Of a DNA stretch of 64,000 bases, positions 34,266 to 45,787 are shown piece after piece. Within the stretch, counting starts at the first letter, position 1, and every line of letters starts with the position of its first letter. The notes beneath the pieces are model-generated. The model was not told the DNA's origin and searched no databases. It saw nothing but the letters and a program-made list of their open reading frames with translations. The position numbers were made by a program, and so were the translations under genes. Origin of the DNA: Rostrohypoxylon terebratum (lineage: Eukaryota; Ascomycota; Sordariomycetes; Xylariales; Hypoxylaceae). The stretch covers positions 1-64,000 of the forward strand of contig MU385891.1 of assembly GCA_022497145.1 (NCBI GenBank), given 5' to 3'.

Positions 34266-37200
34266 ATGAATAATTTTCGGGCAACAGCTAAATTTTGGAG
34301 GTCCAATCAACGGCGGACATCATCATTCCGGATCGCTTCAGAAAACCTACACTATACTAAACGACAAGAACATGATGAAGGCCTCTATCCCTACCGCCAT
34401 GGCTCTGTGTTATCCAGCAAAAAGCAACTAGTCTCAAACCACCCGCAATTCGACTATAGACCCGTAGCTCTGAAGTGGCCATTTCTCTTTGCACTTAATA
34501 TCACAGTGATATTATTAATCATTTCGATGAGCCTAGCACTCAAATCACCTCCACAGGATCAAGAAAGCTCGACATCACAGCGTCGTGCATATCCGATGCG
34601 GCTATGTGATACAGCCAAAAATAACCCATCAGCTCCACAAACTACCAGTTATATGCCTCTACCAACTAGTACTAATATGTATAATCTAACTACAATCCAA
34701 CGGGATTCAATGACTCTCACCAGGGCGTCGTCAGCGAGACGGAATCTATACATAAGAAACAAGGCAAATGAGTCCTCACTATATTCCGACCATATGACAG
34801 CTAGTACGGTTCAGACCCCTGAAAGCTCCTGGCAACTGTCGGCAAACTCAAGAACGGTGTCACATCACATTCAAGATTTGGTCCCGCAAACCTGGATCAT
34901 CCAATCTTTACACCATACAGTCACAGAGTCGGAAGATACTCCGCCTACAGAAACAAGTGGGCGAGAGATGATCGTTACGAAGACTGGAATGCAGGAGACC
35001 GAAAAACTAAGTTTCATAATGGAAGCAGATACAACAGCGCCTACACGAGGCAGTCTCAAAACTACTGTTGAGACTAGTGCTGAGAAAAGCGCTTCTCCTG
35101 CGTATATATCTGCTCAAACACGTCCTGTGGATTTCTCCAATACTGTACAGACTACTGTTCCTAACGAGGCACATTCTCTCAACGTGGCTGAGGCGACGAG
35201 GGTGTTAATAGGAGACAGCGGAACCCGAGCAACACCAGATTCACCAGGATCTTCTGTTTTTATTTCGACCGGTACCATTTTGGCTGACACGGTTCTAAAT
35301 AAAGTCATTCCAACTAGCATTGTCTCAACGAATGTCGTTTCGGGCGACGCTGTGTCAATTGATGGTATCTCGACCGGTACCACTTCTACCGGTCTAGCAA
35401 GTCTTTCAGAAATAACTGACTTTCCTTCACTACCTGGTGGCCTTCCTTTATCTGAACTCCCATCAAGTGCATATACATACCAGCATGGCTCTATAGTACC
35501 ATCCACTCCCGAATCCGTGGATACCAACGACGTTACCACAGTCACCGTAGTTATCCTAGACGGCCCAAATACCTTAATGGTGGCAGCCATACCATTGACT
35601 ATTCCGAAAGACGCATTACGAACAATGAATTCGGCGGGAACCATAGAATTGTCATCCCGATATTTCCTCTTAAACTCCATCGGATCAACAGTTGCCACAA
35701 TCGATCAGATCGGGGCCGAGCTAACTACCCAAGCCATGACGCTGACAAGCTCAACTTGGACTACAACTTCAACCTCGACAGGATTCCAACTCGACAAAAC
35801 TTTACAACTACCTCTGCCATCTGGTTTGGGAGGAGTGCCCACCTTGAGTGATGATACACCGGCCACTACCGGCTCGACCGCATCTCCAAGCCAGCCAACC
35901 ACAACGTCCAATCTCAAAATAACAGTGTACTATATCACAAAAGGGCAATACTTCGTCGGCATGTTTCTCCCTACACTCATAGTGACGATCCTCTCTATCC
36001 CCATCAACATCCTCGACCGCAGCTTGAAGCGCCACCACCCATTCCACCTCCTAGCCCGGCCGCAAGGAGCAAGCGGGGCCGAGTCACTACTCGTGAAGTC
36101 AGGCTCCCATACACAGATGACAGCGACCTTCCGTCAATCCCCAAAGGATAGCATTTTACCAATACTAGTGACAATTCTCACGATCCTAGTAACGCTGCTC
36201 ACACCCTTTTCATCCGAGGCCGTCGGTATCCAAACCCACGGGTGCGCAGGCGGCGTCAACAACCTCGCAAACTGCGCCATAACACTCGGCCTCTCTCCCG
36301 TCGCGGCCAAGATAACGATTGCGCTACTAGCATGCGTATCTGCGGTTCTAGTCCTTCTCACGATCTTGCTCTACAGGTGGAAATCGGGGCTCGCTGCCGA
36401 CCCGTGGAGCTTAGGTGGCATAGCATCTCTGTCCACCCATCCCGTCACGCAGCGAATAGCATCCGAACTACCAACAAGTGCCAAGACGCTTCGCGAGAAG
36501 TTAAGTTCAGCGACGTTTCGTATTGAGCATTGGGAGCACGGAACGAGAGGACCCGAGTACGGTATTTGTCCCGTCGAGAGCGAGATCCCAGGCCTCCCCA
36601 ACATAAGCTCTGACACGGCCTTACCATTAACTAGCGACGCCGACTCCTCAAAAGCACACCCGTTCTGGGTTCCAATGGCCCTCAGATACTGGGTCCGAGG
36701 ACTAAGTCTCGCCTTCCTATGTGGGACCCTCGTGCTCATCGTCTATTACCATAGCGGTTTCTGGGCCGACCCCTTCGAGGCATTCATGGACAGCCAGGGC
36801 TTTGGCGTCCGGTTCCTCTTTACCTCGATCGGCGTCGTCATAACTCTATTCTGGGAAACTTTCTTCGAGGGCGTCGCTACTCTTAATCCGTTCCGTGTAC
36901 TTGCCCGTGCGCCGGCAGATGCCAAGCACTCGATTCTCCTTACCCTCCCTGTGTGCGCTCTTACGGGCGTTTGGGCCGGGATCAAGAGGCGAGATTACTT
37001 GCTTGCGGTTGTCGCTTCGTGTAGCGTGATGTCGCAATTCCTTCCCATACTTCTGGCAAACGTGCCCTCAGCCGTCGTCCAGACAAAAGCCGTCAACTCG
37101 GTATGCTCTTTGATGGCCGTGACAATCATCGGGATTATGATAGTGGTCTTGGTGGGCTCATTCTTCTCTCGCTGGCCGAAAATGCCAGCTGATCCGACCA

Positions 37201-37409
37201 CGATCATGGGCATGATGTTCTACATATGCGATTCCACCATGACGCAGAGGTTTGAAGGCGTGAGCACACTTCAGGGCAAGGAAAGGGGCCGAAAAGTTCA
37301 GATGATGGAATTACAATATGTCTTGGGTGAGGCGACGGGCCAATGTAACAAAATAGGACTTGGGTTTTGCGTAGTGAGCGGTCAGGGTCATTCTGGCGAG
37401 GCAATCTAG
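34266..37409 (+). CDS. DUF3433-type multi-pass membrane protein
   Basis: An uninterrupted frame of 1,047 aa. A short cytosolic N-terminus ends in YRPVALKWPFLFAL, which leads into the first membrane segment (about 71-92) and is typical of the fungal DUF3433 family. A Ser/Thr-rich, probably extracellular region of about 450 residues follows (about 95-545), likely O-mannosylated. The C-terminal half has hydrophobic segments near 563-583, 630-650, 681-703, 808-830, 849-868, 888-906, 911-935 and 945-968. A conserved YYITKGQYFVGMFLPTLIV and RYWVRGLSLAFLCG are recognisable. The biochemical function of the family is unknown. No intron is needed to keep the frame open. Confidence 0.88.
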   Translation: MNNFRATAKFWRSNQRRTSSFRIASENLHYTKRQEHDEGLYPYRHGSVLSSKKQLVSNHPQFDYRPVALKWPFLFALNITVILLIISMSLALKSPPQDQESSTSQRRAYPMRLCDTAKNNPSAPQTTSYMPLPTSTNMYNLTTIQRDSMTLTRASSARRNLYIRNKANESSLYSDHMTASTVQTPESSWQLSANSRTVSHHIQDLVPQTWIIQSLHHTVTESEDTPPTETSGREMIVTKTGMQETEKLSFIMEADTTAPTRGSLKTTVETSAEKSASPAYISAQTRPVDFSNTVQTTVPNEAHSLNVAEATRVLIGDSGTRATPDSPGSSVFISTGTILADTVLNKVIPTSIVSTNVVSGDAVSIDGISTGTTSTGLASLSEITDFPSLPGGLPLSELPSSAYTYQHGSIVPSTPESVDTNDVTTVTVVILDGPNTLMVAAIPLTIPKDALRTMNSAGTIELSSRYFLLNSIGSTVATIDQIGAELTTQAMTLTSSTWTTTSTSTGFQLDKTLQLPLPSGLGGVPTLSDDTPATTGSTASPSQPTTTSNLKITVYYITKGQYFVGMFLPTLIVTILSIPINILDRSLKRHHPFHLLARPQGASGAESLLVKSGSHTQMTATFRQSPKDSILPILVTILTILVTLLTPFSSEAVGIQTHGCAGGVNNLANCAITLGLSPVAAKITIALLACVSAVLVLLTILLYRWKSGLAADPWSLGGIASLSTHPVTQRIASELPTSAKTLREKLSSATFRIEHWEHGTRGPEYGICPVESEIPGLPNISSDTALPLTSDADSSKAHPFWVPMALRYWVRGLSLAFLCGTLVLIVYYHSGFWADPFEAFMDSQGFGVRFLFTSIGVVITLFWETFFEGVATLNPFRVLARAPADAKHSILLTLPVCALTGVWAGIKRRDYLLAVVASCSVMSQFLPILLANVPSAVVQTKAVNSVCSLMAVTIIGIMIVVLVGSFFSRWPKMPADPTTIMGMMFYICDSTMTQRFEGVSTLQGKERGRKVQMMELQYVLGEATGQCNKIGLGFCVVSGQGHSGEAI

Positions 37410-37904
37410 CGAAACAAATTCGGATTTGGATTTTCTGTATAACTATCATTGCCGTTAGAAATCAATCTAAGCAACGACCAAGAGAATAGACTGATGATGA
37501 TAATAGTGTTTGTATGTACTTGGACTTCTGTTTCAATGCCGCTTGGTAGGTTCATTGAAGTTTCTCATTCATACCTAACCAAAGTATATTCATCCCCATT
37601 CGATCTTAGCTCACCTGATAGGGGGCGCCCGGCACTGCAGAAGAGGGCAAAAACTCGACCAAGGCCAATATAGAGTTGATTTTGGGCACGATGTAAAGTT
37701 TTAAGCGCGAACGTGCGCTCTCAGTAGACATATAACCAAATTATTTAAACATAAGAATTGGCCGCTTGGCCTGGTGTTTCTCGCTCTCTCTCAATAAAAC
37801 CCCAATTTTTCACCGTTGTGCATTGAGCTTGCCGAACTCGACAAGCTGACAACAAATCCAAGTTCTCGTCTACTGATACATGTAGCTCTTTCAAGACCGA
37901 AAAT
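37410..37904. other. intergenic
   Basis: A 495-base gap between the DUF3433 gene and the next plus-strand gene. No feature seen beyond ordinary AT-rich sequence. Confidence 0.5.
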
Positions 37905-39038
37905 ATGCCAGATTCTCGGTTTCCTTTGAAAGAGGAAAAGTGCGCACGAATTCCAGAGGAATTCGGCCGTTCGAGTACCAAGAAAAGGGAATTCGGTATT
38001 ATATCTAGGTATTTCCTTGAGAAGGAGATGCCAACACCTTGCCCAGATTGCTTGGGATTCCCCTTTAAAGTCGAAGGTTCTATGGGTTGGGCTGGTAATC
38101 TGCCATGTGTATATGGTCCTTCCGAGGGGTGCTCCCGTCATAATCCGGAGGGACTACCGATCGCATGGAACAAGCGGATTCCCTCGAACAAGAAAACACT
38201 TGGAATCATCAAAAGGTTCCGTGGGCCGCCTGAAGTGCCCGAATACGACGAAGTACATCGAAGCACGCGTATCTGGTCTTCGCTCCATCTGGATCATGCC
38301 ACCGCAGATCCGCTTGATCCGATCCACGCCTCCATCCGCTATGCTCTGGCATATTACCATCTCGACTGGGTTCGAACTGCAGGGTCGCCCGACCTGCAGA
38401 AGGCGAGAGTGAATTCTCTAGCATGCCACGGAACGGTGCTCGGAGATGGAAAACATCGACCCGACTTCGAGTTCTGGGCTAACCCGTACTGGCATAAAGG
38501 GTCTTTTCTTGTCCAGCAGGTCGTTCGATTTACTATCCACCCAAAGAAACGAAATCCTCTTTTTAATAAAGAGACTGTCTGGGTAAACTACCCTCGAGAT
38601 GACTGGACCTTCTGGCCTTGCCCACATATTCGACACTGTTTTGAAAAATATCAGTTCAGGGAGACGCTAGGACTCTTGAAGGCGAAGATGACATACGACA
38701 CTAAAAAGCTGAACGGTCTCGGTGAATGTTCGACTCGATCTCATATCAAGTGGGAAAGCACGAATGGGCCTCTCTGCTACTCAACGAACTGTCAAGAATG
38801 TTGTACGGATAATTGGATGCAGATAAACATGATCGAAGATAAGATCGTGGTCCACGTGTGTGTATGGAAAGATCTCGGGAAAGCCCTCAACGCATACGAC
38901 AAGAAGTGGATAGCGGCATTGAGGTTAGAGGGTCCAAGAATGAAGCGCTCCCAAGAAGAGGCGAACAGCAATACGATCCGGGCGGCCGTCCTAGCTGCGG
39001 TAAAGGCGTCAAAGAGTACGCGGCGTACTTCGGCGTAG
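37905..39038 (+). CDS. unrecognised 377-aa fungal protein with Cys motifs
   Basis: A single exon with no signal peptide and no membrane segment. A CPDC motif near residue 46 and a cluster CYSTNCQECC near 300-309 could bind metal. The C-terminal portion, NCQECCTDNW followed by a VHVCVWKDLG motif and DKKWIAALR, resembles a region recurrent in Pezizomycotina-specific proteins, often together with F-box domains. I see no F-box here, and that resemblance is from memory of the pattern only. The tail is basic and Ser-rich. Codon choice and an uninterrupted frame over 1.1 kb support a real gene. Function is unknown. Confidence 0.78.
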   Translation: MPDSRFPLKEEKCARIPEEFGRSSTKKREFGIISRYFLEKEMPTPCPDCLGFPFKVEGSMGWAGNLPCVYGPSEGCSRHNPEGLPIAWNKRIPSNKKTLGIIKRFRGPPEVPEYDEVHRSTRIWSSLHLDHATADPLDPIHASIRYALAYYHLDWVRTAGSPDLQKARVNSLACHGTVLGDGKHRPDFEFWANPYWHKGSFLVQQVVRFTIHPKKRNPLFNKETVWVNYPRDDWTFWPCPHIRHCFEKYQFRETLGLLKAKMTYDTKKLNGLGECSTRSHIKWESTNGPLCYSTNCQECCTDNWMQINMIEDKIVVHVCVWKDLGKALNAYDKKWIAALRLEGPRMKRSQEEANSNTIRAAVLAAVKASKSTRRTSA

Positions 39039-41585
39039 TAAATGATTTTTCGGAATGTAGCGGTTGTTTGTTAGGTATCACGTGTGACCTCCAGCTCTTT
39101 TTGGCTGTTAGGGGGGTTGGCAATGGAAGAGCCGAAGAGTCTGACCTGGTGGAAACCGCCTATGTAACTGTAACTGTAACGTAACCATAGTAAGCTGAGA
39201 AAGACGTTTCAACTTTGGATAGCTTTTGAATTGATTTAAAGAATTTTGATAAAGATACTATACCTAGGTAGATACTCGAGAGCGTCAACTCTGCTTGTTG
39301 GAATGATTCGCAGAGCCGTTCAAGTCATGCCTACCTAGTAATGATCAGGGACATTTTCCGGCAGGCATCCGGGATCCCGGGTACCTACAACACCAATGCG
39401 CCGGCGTCAGACGAGCTCGGACTATTCTCGCGCCAGCTTGAAAAGTGCAAATTACCTAGTCCATTGGTGTGTCTTTACCAAGGTATGTATGTACTAGCTG
39501 ATTAGCTAGGTAGGTACCTAGTAGATTGCAGTTATGTGCGGATAAAGACTTTATGTCCCTCGATACAATTAAAAGCCGAGAGGGATTCCGGACACAGGGA
39601 GGTCCATGTTAGCATACATAGTAGTATTCGCGAATTCGTGGGGGTTCCACCGGAGGCGGATCGAGCAGAAAATCCAGGGTCCGTAGCATTAGCATTGTAC
39701 GAAGTAAGCATCGGATCGAAAAGAGATATAATATATCATGTGTACATATTTGAAGCACCCAAGCCGAGGTCGATCCTATCCGTATAGAGGGATCGACACA
39801 CATGGCATGATACTATTCCGGCAAACGACAAACGACAATCTTTTAGGTTATTTTCTGATGTGTTGCGACTCAGAAGTTTTGGGGTTCGATAATTTCTTAA
39901 ATTGATGTGATTCAGGTCATGCGGATGACTAGGTACCTTGTAGGTAGTCAGGTGGATGTGAGGATATGAAAACTTGAGAGAAGAATGAATGCGAAGAATG
40001 AAATAATGCAACGAGGTGTCCAAACTTACTGTCAAACAATTACTCACTATTAAGTTTGCAACAACATCGAAAGTGCGGATAAGCTTCAGTAGCCTCAGAT
40101 GGAAGGAGATACTACCGACCTTAGATGCGCAGGAGACGGTACTAGGTAGACCCGACTACTACTACGGACTACTTACGTGTACTAGCAATTCTGTACGACT
40201 TCTGGTGAGATAGTGGGTATGTCCGAAGTACTTTTCTCAATAAGAGCCTGACACTTGACCAATGATAAGCGCGGATGTATACCCCTGCAACGTAGTACTA
40301 TGTACATACATGTATGCAGTATGTAATAGGTAGTGATCAACATCTAATTCGTCGCTTCCCTTTTTTCTTCTCTCTTCAATGGTCTTCTTTAAGACTTTAG
40401 GTTAACACCGTTAAAAAGACTCAGGCACACCCCTGCGGGAAGACGTAAGACGTTAATCATAATCAGGGCCAATCCAAATTGAGATCCGTGGATCCAATTA
40501 AGACCCAAATAATATCCATGGATCGCAATGGGAGCGGTTTCCCTTTCCCACCTGCCCACCTGCCCACCAGCCTTCTTGGCTGGACCTTGTGTCGTTCTTT
40601 GCCCCAGCCTGCCCCAGTTACCTTACGCAGTAGTCTGCTTATTAGTCGCCCTTCTAGCCCTGCAGGGATGCAGTCTACTAACCTAGTAGTCTAGTACTAC
40701 TGTAGTACTATGTATTGTGATACTACTAGGTATTATGTGCCTATCACCTCCTGCCCTGATCGATCCAATTCCACTCAATCCACCTGCACCGCCCTAGAAT
40801 TATCCAACTCCCGCTCTCGGTCCGTTCAAGGTTGTCGAGTTTCTTTTTCACCCAACCTTGAACGTTGGAAGCTGACTGCTCACTACTTTACATAGTACCC
40901 GTCACTTTTGGTCACTTCGATCACTCTGCTAACTCCGTTCATTATCTAAGAATTTTCTAAAATTTCTTAAATCTACACCGAACTGATCAGACTCTCGCTC
41001 AACCTCTGCCGCGTCGTATAATCCTCGCCGGAGTTCGGGTTCCCTCATTTTCGATCATCCTATTCGCTCCTCAATCTCTCTGGACTCTGGACTCTGGACT
41101 CTGGAGCCCCTCCAAAAAAAAACCCAAAACCCACAACTTTAGTTGAGTACCTTGGTCCTTAGTTTCTCTTTTACTTCCTCCGTTATCAAGTAACAAGGAC
41201 GACAAAACAAAACTCAAAAATTTCCCCTGTGAACACGTTGGGCGACAAAGGCTTTTTTTTTATCGACCTGAAGAAACCTACTAGCTAGGTAGGCGCCTAC
41301 CTTATCGTCGCTCGTTTCGTCTCTTGCGAATCTTACCAGGGCTAGTCACTTTCGTTGTTCGTTGTTGGCACCACTGCCGCCGGGGTGTCCCACTTACAAA
41401 TCACTTATTGCATACAAATCACACTCTATTTGAGGAATAAACCATTGGGACTGTTTACAGGCAACACACCCAGGGGCCAGTACTCAGTACTCTTTAAAAA
41501 GTAATAACCTTTTACTTGGATTCCTACAGCATACCTCCTTTCTACCTCAACAACCTTTAGCGTCCAGTCCGTCCCCGCCGCCAAA
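39039..41585. other. 2.5-kb intergenic and probable long 5' leader
   Basis: No gene I can support. An ACCTAGGT octamer is at 39262. From about 40740 the sequence becomes pyrimidine-rich, with CT tracts and a (CTCTGGA)4 repeat at 41078-41105, and stays so up to the 41586 start. This suggests a promoter and a long 5' UTR of the following gene; its length cannot be fixed from sequence alone. Confidence 0.5.
41078..41105. repeat. (CTCTGGA)4 tandem repeat
   Basis: Four exact 7-bp units in the pyrimidine-rich region about 480 bases upstream of the 331-aa gene. Confidence 0.88.
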
Positions 41586-42581
41586 ATGAAGGGCCGTCCA
41601 GTTGATCAGATCGTCTTCGAATGCATGTTTCCCAAACCCCGAGCGAGCGATCCGCAAAACTTCCATACTCTCCTTCACCGGCACCTTATCCCAGAAGTTC
41701 GTCAAGAAGTCCATTCCTTCTATGGCCACCTCGACACCCAAGAAGCCAAGTATCCTGGCCTAGACTACACTCATCGTATCCACCGTATTCGACTCAGCCG
41801 CTGGCAGTGGCACCGCCGTCTATTTCGGGCATTCGACGCTCTACGTTTGACCAACTCCGAGATCGCGAACTTGACTAAATGGGAAGGCACGAAATGGGCG
41901 AAAGAGCGTTACGAGAGGGATTCCAATGTTGTAATCCACGACACTGCTTTCGACGAGATCGCGGAATGGGTCGAGCCTGAGGATAGGCCACAAACGGCTC
42001 GTGCGACGCAAAGAGAGAATTTGGAAGACGACTCAGCTACACCAGACGAGGAAATGGAGGGCGAGGAAGAAGATAGTGATGGTGAGCTGACGAGCGTTGG
42101 CGTTGCCCTGAACCGGCAGCTTGTTCGAGGAGAACGAGCTACGCTTCACGAGTCCGACAACACCGCCATGCCCTTAGACGAGGAGTGGGAGCTGTGGTTG
42201 AAGAACGCAATTGAGTCTGGCGAACTCCCCTTTCTCACCGAACAGATTGTGCGGGAATCGACCAATGTCGGTCTCGTTCCGCAGGCTCTCTTTCCACCAC
42301 GGATGCTCAGCGCAGCACGAGCTGGCAGCTGGGGCGACATCCCGGACTTTCTCCATGGCGTACTCCGATACGCCCTTGAGAATGAAACACCCACTAGGGG
42401 GCAAGAGTCGGCTGCGATCTCTTCTACACGCATCGCACAAGAGAACGGGTCAAGGAGGAATTCGCGACGCGAATATTCAGATCTTCGACTCCCGAGTAGC
42501 GAGGCTAACGCTGCCACCTCCCGAGTCCGTCTGCAACGAACAGCCCAGTCTGGTACACAGACCTACATTTCCCTGCCGTAG
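41586..42581 (+). CDS. conserved fungal protein of unknown function, 331 aa
   Basis: A single uninterrupted exon whose ATG follows GCCGCCAAA, a good fungal start context. The N-terminal 130 residues are compact and strongly patterned, including RLSRWQWHRRLFRAFDALRL, then EIANLTKWEGTKWAKERYER, which looks like a helical domain conserved among filamentous ascomycetes. A Glu/Asp-rich stretch covers about 148-165, and the C-terminal part is Ser/Arg-rich and probably disordered. There is no signal peptide, membrane segment or catalytic motif I can name. The long pyrimidine-rich upstream region suggests a long 5' UTR and possible translational regulation, which is inference. Confidence 0.85.
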   Translation: MKGRPVDQIVFECMFPKPRASDPQNFHTLLHRHLIPEVRQEVHSFYGHLDTQEAKYPGLDYTHRIHRIRLSRWQWHRRLFRAFDALRLTNSEIANLTKWEGTKWAKERYERDSNVVIHDTAFDEIAEWVEPEDRPQTARATQRENLEDDSATPDEEMEGEEEDSDGELTSVGVALNRQLVRGERATLHESDNTAMPLDEEWELWLKNAIESGELPFLTEQIVRESTNVGLVPQALFPPRMLSAARAGSWGDIPDFLHGVLRYALENETPTRGQESAAISSTRIAQENGSRRNSRREYSDLRLPSSEANAATSRVRLQRTAQSGTQTYISLP

Positions 42582-44202
42582 AAGTTTCACGATTTGAGGT
42601 TAGGCATAAAACTTAGAGAGGAGAGGACAAGGAGGATAGGCGCAAAACTTTTCGATACCCATACCCAACCGAATTCTTTCAGATTCCGATTCGCTCTTAG
42701 TGCACGGCCGCTAAGGATTCTTGAGCATTTTCGCGCATGGTCATGTCTTCTCTCTAGCCTAGATGGCTACTGCTGATTCCCGAAGGCGTCTTAATAATGA
42801 TCATTTCGAGAGACGGAGGTAGTTCAGAGCATGTTGAAGGCATTTGGAGAGCTTGTAGTTTCAGATGGTTGCATGTATGCTTATGGTAAATGGTGGATTC
42901 TGTGATTATCTAGTGGTATGGTGGCGGTGACGGTGACGGTGACGGTAAACCGACTAGACAACATGTTTTTGTCCGAGTGTGAATCGACGTTTTGAGGACT
43001 AATTCAACATATTCCGTTGTCTTGGCCATATTCAACACCCACGGTCTATATTTACGGTCAACGAAATACCCCTCTTGCGCGTGCGAGCTCCTGTTTACTA
43101 CTGCGAACATCATTGGACCAACAGAACGTCGTGTCAATTAGGTACCTAGGTCCCAGATTATCTGATATCCATCCCCATCGCCTCTAAATCCAAAGCATCC
43201 AAAACATCCACGAACTAAACAATATCCAACCAACCAGCCTTTCCAAACAGAGAGATCCATTATATGAGAAGTACATTGGGGGTGGCATCGATTCATTCTA
43301 CAGGAGTTGCGGATCGCATTCAAACGGGGGGCCTGTTGTTACCATATCTGATTTTTCTTCCTTTCCAAAACAAGGGGCGTTGCCATCACAAAAGAGTTCT
43401 GCAATCTACGAGCGATGGAAGTTGATGAAAGCTGTGTGTGTTATCTTAGCTTTGCCGTAGATGAGCTTACCGACCGGTTTGGCGGTCGGGCTCTTGTGGC
43501 CGGAGAAAAAATGACTTCGAATGTTCATGTTCATGTTCATGTTCATGATTTATTTGTTTAATACCTAGGTATATATATTGTTGTGATATCCTCTTAATGA
43601 TCGCGGGCGTAGTATGTAAGACTTAAGTAAGGATGCTCAAGAACGTAGATAATTCAATCACAAAATAATCTACGAGGAGGTTTTCTTACCTAACAATAGG
43701 CATCAAGCATCAAAAATCAGATAGTATCATCGTTTATCATCGTTTAATTTCCTATGCAGTAAGAGTCACATTGGGTTTCATTGGTAATCACGTAGTGTCC
43801 TTAACGCCATAACACGCCCCTCCTGCTTCGTAAAGTGTTCCGTAACTTCCCAACGCCCCTTGTGGTATCTTAATATCGAATATTTCCCGAGGTTCCAGCT
43901 GTGCGAGTTGCCAGCCTTATGGACCTGATCCTCAAATCTCTGGTAGATTGTTGACTGGTGAAGTCAGGTGGTCTTCTTCATCAGTGCATGATAAGACGAT
44001 GCGTCATTGACTTGAGAAACTTTAGATAACTCAGGCCGAAATCTTCCCGGATTAGAGAGAGGAAAACCGTAAGATCATTACTGGTTTTTGATCTTAGAGC
44101 TGAGGTCGTAGAAGGTTTTCCCATTCCATAGATGTAGAACAGAGTACAAACTGTCTGGCGGGCCAACCGGAAACTGATGCTGAGGACTATCAAGAGAGCG
44201 AG
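42582..44202. other. convergent intergenic with simple repeats
   Basis: No supported gene. It holds (GGTGAC)3 at about 42926-42946, ACCTAGGT octamers at 43144 and 43563, a GC-rich hairpin CCGACCG...CGGTCGG near 43472-43489, and (ATGTTC)4 at 43521-43544. Confidence 0.55.
43521..43544. repeat. (ATGTTC)4 tandem repeat
   Basis: Four exact hexamer units in the intergenic region. Confidence 0.88.
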
Positions 44203-44580
44203 CTAAGGTTTGGTGTGGCGACGATTGCGGCCACGAATGGGGATGGGACGACTAGCACCGCGACCACTAGATCTTGTAGTAGGGGCACCGTAGTCATCAT
44301 GTGAATCCATCTCGTTCCATCGCTGCTCATCTGCTGCAAAAGGCTCTGTAGCAGGAGTCATGCGATCATCGGGGCTCAGCGTTGACAAATACTCAGAAGT
44401 GCTGAAGCTTGATCCACTAGATTGTCTTCTGCTTCTGGGCCTTCTCGTTTCCATGTTCGAAATCTGCGAGCCCTCGGAGTTGATGCCAACATCAGTGTCT
44501 CGGCGGTGTCGATTCTTGTACTGAGAGCTCCGCCGCCGTTCTTGTTGCGCTCCCTCGAATTTCTCCCTTGCTTCGCAAAC
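44203..44580 (-). other. 125-codon open frame immediately after, and in frame with, the GCN5 stop
   Basis: Directly after the GCN5 TAG (44583-44581) the same frame stays open for 125 codons, up to a TAG at 44203-44205. The encoded stretch begins VCEAREKFEGAQQERRRSSQ and goes on Ser/Arg-rich and hydrophilic, ending in basic residues. It has no recognisable domain. It could be a readthrough extension, an alternative 3' exon using the CCTTAG at the stop as acceptor, a relic, or a chance open frame. Confidence 0.4.
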
Positions 44581-45751
44581 CTAAGGCTCAAGGTGAGACC
44601 ATTCAGGAATTGCCTTAATTTGCGCCCACATATACTTTTCCAGTTTGTTCGCAGACTTGGCATACGGCGTGGACTCGTTGTTGTACTTGCGACAGTTGTC
44701 GAAGATCAGCTTCGCATCCTTGATGAACTCCTCAGGCGTACCGTACTGGTCGGCCTCGAGTTTGGTCTCCATGGTGCTAAGATCCATTGGTTCCTTGATC
44801 ACGTCGTAGTAATCAGCTACGTCATCCTTGTTAACTGGGTTCAGGAATGGCCATGCCGACTGGTGGTTCTGGAGGTCGTTAAGCAGATGAAGAAGTTGAT
44901 TGTAATTCGGACCATGGCGTGGCTGTCTAGCCAATTCATCCATGTCAGGTGACCACCCCGAGGCACGAATCGCCTCAATTGAAAGAGGATCGATGGGGGT
45001 CACATTGTTGTTCTTCCACTGCTTAGGTGGCTGGTGAATGACATGAGACTTGGAGAATGCGCGGATCTTAGCCTGCACACACTCCTTCTGTTTCAAAAGC
45101 ATGCGACCCATCTCTAGATAGCGCACACGAGGAAGCATGGAACACTGCATGATAGTGCCGCCCTCGTAATCCTTGATATAGCCCATCCAGACGGATCGTG
45201 GCAACGTGATTTCCTTGGTGAAGCCCTGCTTCTTGAAATAACCGATAGCGTAGTTATCGGCGTAGGTGAGAAAATGCATCACGTCACTGGTTGCCTTCAC
45301 GTAGTCCTTCAGATGAGACATAAGGTGCGCGCCGTAGCCTTTTACTTGTTGATCACTACTGATAGCACAAAATACGATTTCGGCAAACTGACGCCCCTTG
45401 AAGGGTCGGTAGGTGATACCACCAACAACTTCAAGGGGTTTCTTTACGATGGCGATCGAGAGGTGAGTTCGGTCGTATACGAGGCGGGCAATATAGTCCT
45501 TGGGCATCTTAGGTAGCTGTTTCTGGAAGATACACTTGAGACCGGTGAGGATGATGAGAGATTCGCGTTCGTTGTCATTGTTCACAACGCGAAACTCTAT
45601 CTCTCCTGTCCGTTCCTCAATCACAGCAGGCTGAAATGTTTTATTAGCGATTTACATCTAAGGTTATTGCAAACGGGGATGCGCATGACGGTTTTGTTAC
45701 GTCCTCCATTGTAGCGACAAGAGACGATGAACATGTTTCCAAGTTGTGTGT

Positions 45752-45787
<36 letters not shown>

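Noticed and set aside
44422..44952. 176-codon plus-strand open frame
   Set aside because: It is antisense to the GCN5 bromodomain exon and its downstream frame, with a composition explained by the real gene on the other strand.
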